A stretch of DNA of 33,364 nt from Deltaproteobacteria bacterium CG_4_9_14_3_um_filter_63_12 (GTDB lineage Bacteria; Myxococcota_A; Bradymonadia; UBA4248; UM-FILTER-63-12). Location: NCBI GenBank assembly GCA_002789955.1, contig PFUG01000425.1, forward strand, positions 1 to 33,364. The letters run 5' to 3'. Under the pieces are notes generated by a model. It made no database searches, had not been told where the DNA came from, and saw nothing but the letters and a program-made list of their open reading frames with translations. The position numbers and the translations under genes were made by a program. The stretch's first letter is position 1. Each line of letters opens with the position of its first letter. Shown here one piece after another: positions 25,168-31,716 of this stretch.

Positions 25168-25639
25168 CTCGCCTTTCCTTTGGTGCTGCGAACAGCTCGA
25201 CCATCGAAATCTTTGACAGAAACAGGCCGTTCACCTTTCGCTCCATCACGCGGAGGGCGAACCGGACACTCGGGGGTCTTCTTCCCGCTGAATTCACGAA
25301 CGCACAATCTAGTGGTAAACGACACACGTTGCAATCGTCCTGGCGAACGTCCGAGCACGGCTCACAAGCTTCTAAATTTGCAGATCAAAAAGCTTCCGGG
25401 TGAGTCCGCAGACTCACGGTTCGCAAAAGATCCCTTGGGCTGCGAATCTCGTACTGTAGAGCTGCGCTGGTCTCCTGGCCAGGCGCAAACGTGCCCAGCA
25501 AGTGCTTGGCAGTCGATTGATACTCTTGAAGCTGGTTGCTATATTGCATCGCCTTGGTCGTCGCTGGATGGAGTGCCGTCCAGTCCGCTTGGGAAGTCCC
25601 GATGAGCTGTCGTGCTTCCTGCTTCCCCACGAGTAGTGG
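25168..25639. other. Divergent intergenic region before the Agl-Glt-like operon
   Basis: 472 bp between the minus-strand operon and the DcrB/PsbP-like gene. It contains the promoter candidate above. It also holds a minus-strand open frame, 25385-25636 (GTG start, 83 codons, ending ...RTHPEAF), whose sequence (QADWTALHPATTKAMQYSNQLQEY) looks slightly protein-like but has no recognised motif. The 389-aa plus-strand ORF across this area is antisense to a real gene. Confidence 0.4.
25306..25334 (-). promoter_or_regulatory. Possible sigma-70 promoter for the Agl-Glt-like operon
   Basis: On the minus strand TTGCAA (25334-25329) and TAGATT (25311-25306) are spaced 17 bp, with four of six matches each. 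It lies about 140 bp upstream of the first gene. No -24/-12 site with correct spacing was found in this gap. Confidence 0.3.
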
Positions 25640-26122
25640 ATGTTTGACCGTATCACCATCTCGGAGGTCCCGACCAGTCGAACCTTCCGAATCGCTTTTA
25701 CCCTTCTGAAGCCTGAGGGGTGGAGGACCGTTCACGACAACCAGTGGCTCGCGTTCGCTCCATCTTGGCGCCGGGACTCTGGCTTCGCTGTGCTGATGCC
25801 GAACAAGGAGTGTACAGGGGACGAGCGTCTCCTTGGTCGCACACGTGGGATCGAGAACTACCTCGAGACCGTCTTCACCGAGCTCCAAGAGGTCACCCTC
25901 GAGGAGAACGAAGACGAGATGGGTCCTTACGACCTGCAGGCTTTCCGTGGTCGATTGCCGGGTGTCTTCGGACGCGTGATCCTCGTTGTTGCGTCTGTAG
26001 CCGTCGAAGACGTCAACTTTTTCCTAGTCGGGTTCTCCCAGGACGAGCGCTTCGAGGTGCTCGAACCTACCTTTCGGGCGATGGTGGGGAGCTTCCGGCC
26101 CATGGTCACCGTCCCGCGATGA
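25640..26122 (+). CDS. DcrB/PsbP-like (DUF1795-type) small protein
   Basis: 160 aa. The pattern fits the DcrB/PsbP-like alpha-beta fold: an N-terminal strand leading to KPEGWRTVHDNQWLAFAP, a central helix (IENYLETVFTELQEV), then strands and the closing FLVGFSQDERFEVLEPTFRAMVGSF. No signal peptide is present, and an in-frame stop (TAG) lies just before the ATG, so this start is forced unless the gene is 5'-truncated. Relatives are found both as lipoproteins and as accessory proteins beside type VI secretion effectors; neither partner is evident here. Function is unknown. Confidence 0.65.
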   Translation: MFDRITISEVPTSRTFRIAFTLLKPEGWRTVHDNQWLAFAPSWRRDSGFAVLMPNKECTGDERLLGRTRGIENYLETVFTELQEVTLEENEDEMGPYDLQAFRGRLPGVFGRVILVVASVAVEDVNFFLVGFSQDERFEVLEPTFRAMVGSFRPMVTVPR

Positions 26123-26413
26123 GCAGGGAGACGTCGGTCGAGCTGCCTCCCTGGATGAGAACGCTCATCGAAGGTGGCGAGGTCGATGCGCTCAGGCCTA
26201 GGAGTCGTCAGGAAACAACCTGCCCATTTGGGCATCGCCAGAGGCGCGATGGCAGCGTCGGTCTGCTTCGACGATGCTGGGCATCGCCTGCATCGACCTC
26301 CTTGCCCTCCCTCCTCTGACTTCGCCCAAATGCGCATTTTGTTCCCGGACGACTCCTCAGCGCCACCGGAGTGTGGAGCTACCGTGGGACCTGCGTAGAA
26401 CACCCCAAGGTCA
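26123..26413. other. Non-coding or decayed stretch
   Basis: About 290 bp. A plus-strand ORF starting at 26119 overlaps the DcrB-like stop by ATGA and runs to 26319. A second frame is open to 26398 (ASVCFDDAGHRLHRPPCPPSS). Neither gives a recognisable protein. It may be a decayed small gene. Confidence 0.35.
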
Positions 26414-26836
26414 TTGCGCTCTTTTCGCGCGGCATTCGGCGTACGATCGACGGACATAAGGGTTCTCGCAATTGGGCGGCACGTCTACCCGATCGAGGTC
26501 GAAGACACCGCACTCTTCGTGGTCGACTACTTCGCAGCTGACGACCTGCTGCGACTGTCGCTCAGCGACGGAACGGAGCAGACGGTGGGTGGAGTGGCCC
26601 TGAGCTACACCGAGGCCGGCATCTACGCCAAGCTCGACAACGGCCTCACGGCCCGCTTCGCGCGCCAAGCACTTCGATTTTGCGGAACAATGTCTTCAGT
26701 AGGGCGAAGCGCTCAGCCTGCGATTCGGCTCGACGACCTTGAGGCGACGAGACCCTTGACACGCTCAAAGCACGCTCACGCCCTCAATCCTCTTCCGGAA
26801 TCCAGTCCCCCTCGATGGAACCATCCTCGAATTTGA
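26414..26836 (+). CDS. Hypothetical protein, probably frameshifted near its C-terminus
   Basis: The central 75 residues look coding and beta-rich: RHVYPIEVEDTALFVVDYFA, then LRLSLSDGTEQTVGGVALSY and AKLDNGLTARFARQAL. I could not assign a family. The track start is a TTG; no strong SD was found. After ARFARQAL the frame becomes low-quality and runs 53 bp into the antisense 56-aa gene. Removing one base near 26672 would instead give FDFAEQCLQ and a stop at 26702, a more natural short end. The annotated C-terminal 50 residues are therefore doubtful. Confidence 0.45.
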   Translation: MRSFRAAFGVRSTDIRVLAIGRHVYPIEVEDTALFVVDYFAADDLLRLSLSDGTEQTVGGVALSYTEAGIYAKLDNGLTARFARQALRFCGTMSSVGRSAQPAIRLDDLEATRPLTRSKHAHALNPLPESSPPRWNHPRI

Positions 26837-26954
26837 CCTCGGCGGCGGTCGCGAGCTTGAGACATCCCTCAGCCTGCCCACCGTAATTCAAGTCCTTGAT
26901 CTCTTGCTCATCAAACGAGTCGAAGAACCTCATTGGCGTCTTGGTTTCGGTCAT
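26784..26954 (-). CDS. Small acidic hypothetical protein (56 aa)
   Basis: This gene is too short for the ORF track. It begins MTETKTPMRFFDSFDEQEI and ends DGSIEGDWIPEED. A good SD (AAAGAGGA) lies 8 nt before the ATG. The composition is acidic and soluble, with one Cys and no signal peptide or TM segment. The start codon falls inside a 13-bp-period tandem repeat (26941-26965), so the first codons repeat the leader. No family recognised. It converges on the 26414 ORF. Confidence 0.6.
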   Translation of the reverse strand: MTETKTPMRFFDSFDEQEIKDLNYGGQAEGCLKLATAAEVKFEDGSIEGDWIPEED

Positions 26955-26965
26955 TGGTTTCGGTC
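26941..26965. repeat. 13-bp-period tandem repeat spanning a start codon
   Basis: TTGGTTTCGGTC occurs at 26941-26952 and 26954-26965, separated by a single A. It straddles the ATG of the 56-aa minus-strand gene. Confidence 0.8.
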
Positions 26966-27145
26966 CTCTTTACGTTCGGAGCCAGCAGGACTGGCGTTGC
27001 GTGCGGCTCGATGTCGAATCGAAGGACATCGCGACCGCAAGAGTGATAGACGGACTGGCGCTGCGCGGCAAGGATGCCAGCGCTTGCTGCCCGGCGACTC
27101 AGCCCGTTGCGGGCTCTTGAACGGTGGGTTAGGCTGCCGGCCCTA

Positions 27146-29098
27146 ATGAAAGGAACGCCCCCAAACCTCAGGAGTGCTGTGGCCATACGCCTGATCTGCC
27201 GAGATGGGTCGATCGACCAGACCTTCACACAGAGCCTCGTCACCATCGGCCGCGGACCTGGCAACACCGTCCGCGTCGAGAACGCCCAGGTCTCGGGCAT
27301 CCATGGACAGATCGTGCTGTCCGAAGGCGTCTATTGGTACCACGACCTCAAGAGCACCAACGGCTCTTTGGTCGAGAACCACCTCGGCAGTTTTGCCCTC
27401 GATGGGCAACAGCAGCGCAGCGCGCCTCTCTCCGACGGAGCACGCCTCGTTCTTGGTGACCAGCGCGCTCCTGTCGTGTTCGAGGTCGTCGTCGTCGAGG
27501 ACGAAGCCGAGAAGGATGAAAACGTCCCTCGTACCGTGATCGTGAGCCGTTCCATCGCGGAAGCCAGCCGACTCAGCGTGCAGATGTTGACCGACTCCGC
27601 GTCGAGTCATGGGAGGCTGAAGCAGCTGTTGGCGCTGACGGAGAGCTTGCAGGCGAAGCTGGAGCCTTCGAGCATCGCCGATCAGTTGATCAAAACCATC
27701 TTCGCGTCGGTGCCGCTCTCTTCCGTAGCCGGCGTCTATTTCGAAAGCGAGAAAGGGCTCGTGCCCGTGCTACTGCGCGCCCGCAAGGCCGCAGAGCCTC
27801 TGGCGTTGCCCTGGCAACGCGTCGGCCCGCTCTTTCTCGAAGCCGTTCAAGAGCAAAGAGTCGTCCAGGTCGAGGACGAGCGTTCGATCGCCCACCGCTT
27901 CGAACGAGCCGCCCCTAGCCTGCGCGCTGCCGTGGCCTGCCCTCTGGTTGAGGGAGATGTGGTCAAAGGGGTCTTGGTCGTCGCCAGCCCGGAGCGCTTC
28001 AACGAGAGCGACGTCGACTGGATTGCGTTGCTCGGCTGGCAAGTCCAGCTCGCGCTGCGCAACGCCAAGCTCTTCACGGAGCTCGAGGGCTTGAAGAGCA
28101 AACTGGAAGAACAGAACTCGTTCCTGCGACGAAGCCTCGACAAAGAGACCCATGGAACCGTCGAGATCGTCGGCGAGAGTGCCGCGCTGAAACGGACTCT
28201 CAAACAGGTTGAGATCGTCGCGCGAACCGACACCACGGTCCTCGTGCTCGGTGAGACTGGGACTGGAAAAGAGCTCGTCGCACGCATGCTGCACGATAAG
28301 AGCCCCCGCGCCGCCGGATTCTTTGCCGCAGTCAACTGTGGCGCCTTGACCGAAACCTTGCTCGAGAGCGAGCTCTTCGGACACGTTCGAGGCGCCTTCA
28401 CTGGGGCGAGTCGAGACAAGAAGGGCCTCTTCGAGGTCGCGGATGGCGGCACGCTCTTCCTCGACGAGTTCGGCGATGTGTCTCCCAGACTCCAGGTCAA
28501 GCTCCTGCGCGTTCTCGAGAACGGCGAAGTGACGCCGGTCGGCGCCGTGCAGAGCCACACCGTCGACGTGCGCATCGTCGCCGCGACCAACAGAGACCTC
28601 AAAGCCGAAGTCGAGGCCAAGCGCTTCAGAGAGGACCTCTACTACAGAATCAACGTCTTTCCGCTCCAACTCCCGCCACTGCGTGAGCGACTCGGCGATG
28701 TCGAACGCCTCTGTGAGCACTTCCTCGCCCGGTTCAACGAGCGCTTCAAGAAGTCCCTCAAAGGCTTCAGCCGCGGCGCCCTAGAGCGGTTGCAGAGCTA
28801 CGGCTGGCCGGGAAACGTGCGAGAGCTCCAGAATGAGCTCGAACGGGTCGCGCTGCTCGCCGAAGATCACACCACCATCGGCGCCGAAGATCTGTCCGAA
28901 CGTATTGTTGGGGCCATAGAGTTGCCCACCCGCTTCGGCGCACTGCACGAGACCATGGAGGAGCTCGAGGCCCGCTACATTCGTCGCGTCCTGGCTCGGC
29001 ACGACTACAACCGCACGCAGTCGGCCAAGACCTTGGGCATCAGCCGACAAGCCCTCACCGCCAAGCTGCACAAGTACGACCTCATCGACCTGAAGTGA
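27146..29098 (+). CDS. Sigma-54-dependent transcriptional activator with FHA and GAF domains
   Basis: 650 aa from the ATG at 27146; the track start at 27074 adds an improbable Arg-rich leader. An FHA domain at about 12-100 keeps the phosphothreonine-binding residues (TIGRGPGN, SGIHG, STNGSL). A GAF-like sensor lies at about 165-310. The AAA+ sigma-54 activator domain follows, with Walker A GETGTGKE (about 368), the sigma-54 contact loop GAFTGA (about 415) and Walker B TLFLDEFGD (about 436). A Fis-type HTH closes the protein (YNRTQSAKTLGISRQALTAKLHKY). There is no receiver domain, so input is probably a phosphorylated partner via FHA and a ligand via GAF. It starts a same-strand run with the WGR-like gene (28 bp gap). 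Confidence 0.93.
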   Translation: MKGTPPNLRSAVAIRLICRDGSIDQTFTQSLVTIGRGPGNTVRVENAQVSGIHGQIVLSEGVYWYHDLKSTNGSLVENHLGSFALDGQQQRSAPLSDGARLVLGDQRAPVVFEVVVVEDEAEKDENVPRTVIVSRSIAEASRLSVQMLTDSASSHGRLKQLLALTESLQAKLEPSSIADQLIKTIFASVPLSSVAGVYFESEKGLVPVLLRARKAAEPLALPWQRVGPLFLEAVQEQRVVQVEDERSIAHRFERAAPSLRAAVACPLVEGDVVKGVLVVASPERFNESDVDWIALLGWQVQLALRNAKLFTELEGLKSKLEEQNSFLRRSLDKETHGTVEIVGESAALKRTLKQVEIVARTDTTVLVLGETGTGKELVARMLHDKSPRAAGFFAAVNCGALTETLLESELFGHVRGAFTGASRDKKGLFEVADGGTLFLDEFGDVSPRLQVKLLRVLENGEVTPVGAVQSHTVDVRIVAATNRDLKAEVEAKRFREDLYYRINVFPLQLPPLRERLGDVERLCEHFLARFNERFKKSLKGFSRGALERLQSYGWPGNVRELQNELERVALLAEDHTTIGAEDLSERIVGAIELPTRFGALHETMEELEARYIRRVLARHDYNRTQSAKTLGISRQALTAKLHKYDLIDLK

Positions 29099-29126
29099 CC
29101 TGACCCGCGGTCGGGTGGAGGACCTC

Positions 29127-30065
29127 ATGAGCGAAAGCGAAGCGACTGAGACAGGAACACCCGTGGTGCTGCTCGGCTGGGACGGCCTCGAGGCGATCGC
29201 TGTGCGCCTCGAGGTGCGCGACCACTCCCTCACCGAGACCCGCGCTCACCTGCACGCCGCACGCAAGGGCCTCGCCGACGACTTTCTTCGCGCACCAGTG
29301 ACGACGCGCGAATTCCCGAATGCAGGCGCCGCGCAGGAGGCGATCAAGAACCGGATCGCCGAGCTGCAGGAGCAAGGCATGGACTTCGGCGCCGAGCCGC
29401 TCACCCTCGAGTCCTTTGCCTCCTTACCACCCCTCATCGAACAACACCTCAAGACCGTGCTCGTTCCAGACCCAGAGGGCGACCAGGAGATTCTGACGCG
29501 CTTTGGTGGCCTGCCGCGGCTGGCGAAGGACGCCCTCTGGCCGGCCTGTGGGTGCTGCGAGAACCCGCTCTCCTTCCTCGGGGAGATCGAGCTCCCGTCG
29601 GTGCGCGAATCCACGCAGCTCTTCATTTGCTTGCACGGGGGACGCGCTGGCTCCTGCGTACCGCGAGTCATCGTGCACAGCGTTGACCTCGCCGACGCAA
29701 TGGAAAGGGAGGCGTTCCCTCACACCGAGGTTTTCGGCGAGACCGTCATTTCGAATTGGAAGACCCGGCGCGAGCTGCCCTCGGCTGCCGACCACCGCAG
29801 ACTGGGGCTGCGAGCCAAAAGGCCGAGCTCTCGCCCAGTGCTCGAGGCGCATTTCTCCGGCACCAAGATCGGCGGATGGCCGACGTGGGGCGAGTTCCCC
29901 GAGCGACCCATCTGTGAAGCCTGCTGCAAACCGATGACGCTCGAGCTTCAAACCTTGGGGATTCCACCCGACCTCCTGTGGGGCGCGCCAGTGGGACACA
30001 TCCAGGTGTTCCGGTGCGTCCCCTGTGACCGCCGCCTGGCTCAACACGTTCCGCCTCCCGGCTGA
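29127..30065 (+). CDS. WGR-like plus DUF1963/YwqG-like protein
   Basis: 312 aa. I chose the ATG at 29127 because GGAGG lies 6 nt before it. The N-terminal 95 residues resemble the second half of a WGR domain (VTTREFPNAGAAQEAIKNRIAELQEQG), though the WGR tripeptide itself is not visible. Residues of about 110-310 resemble DUF1963/YwqG: LTRFGGLPRLAKDALWP, LSFLGEIELPS, KIGGWPTWGEFPE and GHIQVFRC. Cys-x-x-Cys pairs (CGCC, CEACC, CVPC) may bind metal. WGR domains in other proteins, such as PARPs, bind broken DNA; the role here is unknown. It follows the sigma-54 activator by 28 bp and precedes the ligase unit on the same strand. Confidence 0.65.
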   Translation: MSESEATETGTPVVLLGWDGLEAIAVRLEVRDHSLTETRAHLHAARKGLADDFLRAPVTTREFPNAGAAQEAIKNRIAELQEQGMDFGAEPLTLESFASLPPLIEQHLKTVLVPDPEGDQEILTRFGGLPRLAKDALWPACGCCENPLSFLGEIELPSVRESTQLFICLHGGRAGSCVPRVIVHSVDLADAMEREAFPHTEVFGETVISNWKTRRELPSAADHRRLGLRAKRPSSRPVLEAHFSGTKIGGWPTWGEFPERPICEACCKPMTLELQTLGIPPDLLWGAPVGHIQVFRCVPCDRRLAQHVPPPG

Positions 30066-30092
30066 CCGAGGTTTTTCGGACGATCGGTCAGC
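30061..30092. repeat. 9-bp inverted repeat at the end of the WGR/DUF1963-like gene
   Basis: GCTGACCGA and TCGGTCAGC pair perfectly around a 14-nt loop containing GTTTTTC; the stop codon lies in the left arm. There is no U-run after it, so it is at best a weak terminator or a dyad-symmetric protein site. Confidence 0.5.
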
Positions 30093-30393
30093 AGGAGCTC
30101 TGGCGGCCGTTGGTGTGGCAGATGTCTGTGCGCCGCGACACCGGACGCGCAGAGTCCAGCAGCCTCTGACTCCGTGATGGCGATGATATTTTACCGAGAG
30201 AAGTGTTCTGTCGTCACCGCCGACCAAGCGAACCGAGAGGTCTGCCAGTCACCGGCGAGCAAGAGAACACTTGACCCGCGGGGGCCTTTGGGACAGCCTC
30301 GGCGACCGCAATTTCACAGTTGGAACCTCCTCGAGCTTCGTTGTGGACTCGAGTCGAGCGACTTTTGAGAGACCCGTACAGGAAAGGTGCGCC
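30093..30393. other. Region upstream of the ligase unit
   Basis: About 300 bp without a supported gene; the 64-aa ORF is unconvincing. An AT-rich GATATTTTACC at 30186-30196 may be a -10 region but lacks a well-spaced -35. A 10-bp palindrome, GACTCGAGTC, lies at 30346-30355. I checked every GG-N10-GC combination and found no good sigma-54 site. Confidence 0.4.
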
Positions 30394-31001
30394 ATGGCTC
30401 AAGAGATCGTCGTCAACGTCAATGGTGCAGCCGCTTCGGGTTGAGCCGACTCAGCCGCGAGAAGCTCTATGGGAAGAAGTCGCGAGTGATCGTCGACCAA
30501 AACGAAGAGCCCTGCGTGGTCGGGTTCCTTACCCGCGATGGCGCCGCGCTCATCCCCCCAGGATGCGTCGCCAGCCTCTACGTCGACGAGGGCAACCGCG
30601 TCGTCGAACGCGGCGAGCTCGTCGCGGTCGACGCGACGGGAAATCCGGTCCAAGCGATTTCCTCGACGCTCGGAAACGAACAACCGCTCACCGGCCCCAT
30701 CGACCCCAGGCGAGTCCTGGACCACCTGACGACTGCCGTCTATCAGCTCGACGCCACCGAGGTCGGCGCCGCTCTGGCGGCGAAGCTGGCCGGCGGAGAC
30801 ATCTTCGAGGGCCGCTTCTCGTACCGCGGTGGCTTCGGGGATTCGGCCATGTTTCTGCTGCAAAACGACGCGGGGTTCTTCGCCCTCATCGGCAGCCCGA
30901 CGAATTTCGAGTTCGTCAGCCGCGACCTTCCGGCCGCGGAAGACGACGAGAACGACGAAGCGATCGACGACGACGACGAACTTGACTTCGGCATGATGTA
31001 G
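30394..31001 (+). CDS. First gene of the ligase unit: acidic-tailed protein, frameshifted near 30437
   Basis: The track ORF (GTG at 30387) has an Arg-rich, out-of-frame leader. The natural start is the ATG at 30394, after SD GGAAAGG, reading MAQEIVVNVNGAAASG and then a TGA. Adding one G to the GGG run at 30436-30438 (TCGGGGTTGAGC) joins it smoothly to LSRLSREKLYGKKSRVIV. The repaired protein is about 202 aa. A region rich in strands follows (PCVVGFLTRDGAALIPPGCVASLYVDEGNRVVERGELVAVD), then a helical/beta section (FEGRFSYRGGFGDSAMFLLQ). The tail is highly acidic and hydrophobic-tipped: EDDENDEAIDDDDELDFGMM. Family not named by me. The 234-aa gene starts 10 bp downstream. Confidence 0.6.
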
Positions 31002-31011
31002 GGGAAAGAAG

Positions 31012-31716
31012 ATGCCACGACTCATCAACATCACAGACGAGCGCAAACGTGACGCTCAGGTCTCGATTGCCTCGCCGAAGCGCGCTGAGCGCTGGTCCTA
31101 CATTGGGCCGGACAGCCAACCGGTGGCCAACGAGCGCTTCATCAAAGCCACAGAGGGCCACGACTTCCAGGCCCTGCTTCGAACCCACGGGGACCCGCGC
31201 AACGTGAGCCAGGCGCTCATCGACGGCGACCCCGAAATCGACCTGGAGTTGGTCGGACGACGTCTCGGAGAGGTCGACCGCGTCTGGGTCCGCAAGGACG
31301 GCAGCATCCTCTATTCGGCTCGTCCCCTGCTGGTCGTGAGCAACCCAGCCGGCGAGGAGACCTCTCGCGGCGACTTCGTCGACGTCGAGGCCACTGTGAC
31401 GGAAGACGCGGCGCTGCCGTGGTCGGGAAAGCTCTTTCCCATCGCAGAGGTCGTGCGCCGCTTCGTCCTCGGCCGCAAGGTCCAGCTGCGGCACATCAAC
31501 GGCTTGACCTTCGATTTCCTCTTCGAGATCGCCCAGTCGCTGCACACCGCCAACAAGATGGTCTTGGTCGGCGCGGGCCCCAAAGCCGCCAAGCCCCTCA
31601 TCTTCCAGTCCAATGGCAGCCCCTTCCGCGGCTTCCTCGAGGGTCGCGTCGAGGGTGACGCGTTCCTGTTGGTCCTCCACCTCTCGAACCTCGAGCTCAA
31701 GCAGGTCGAATCATGA
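31012..31716 (+). CDS. Second gene of the ligase unit: unknown 234-aa protein
   Basis: Not recognised. It is a soluble alpha/beta protein without signal peptide or TM segment. Features include a basic N-terminus (MPRLINITDERKRDAQVS), a stretch with VWVRKDGSILYSARPLLVV, and a C-terminal half with KLFPIAEVVRRFVLGRKVQLRHINGLTFDFLFEIA and FLLVLHLSNLELKQVES. No nuclease or nucleotide-binding signature is obvious. SD GGGGAAAG precedes the start. Its stop overlaps the ligase start by 4 bp (ATGA), so the two products are made in coupled amounts. A substrate-recruiting or regulatory partner of the ligase is a plausible inference. Confidence 0.75.
   Translation: MPRLINITDERKRDAQVSIASPKRAERWSYIGPDSQPVANERFIKATEGHDFQALLRTHGDPRNVSQALIDGDPEIDLELVGRRLGEVDRVWVRKDGSILYSARPLLVVSNPAGEETSRGDFVDVEATVTEDAALPWSGKLFPIAEVVRRFVLGRKVQLRHINGLTFDFLFEIAQSLHTANKMVLVGAGPKAAKPLIFQSNGSPFRGFLEGRVEGDAFLLVLHLSNLELKQVES

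Noticed and set aside
24436-25605. 389-aa plus-strand ORF
   Set aside because: It lies antisense to the secreted coiled-coil gene, which has a signal peptide, SD and operon context; the plus-strand product is Arg/Leu/Val-rich without motifs.
26119-26398. Possible PAAR or other secretion-effector remnant after the DcrB-like gene
   Set aside because: DcrB-like genes can sit beside type VI effectors, but neither open frame here shows a PAAR or effector motif.
27770-28720. 316-aa minus-strand ORF
   Set aside because: Antisense shadow of the sigma-54 activator GAF/AAA+ region.
30288-30305. Sigma-54-like TTGGGACAGCCTCGGC before the ligase unit
   Set aside because: GG and GC spacing is right, but the -12 element reads CGGC instead of TTGC; too weak to call.
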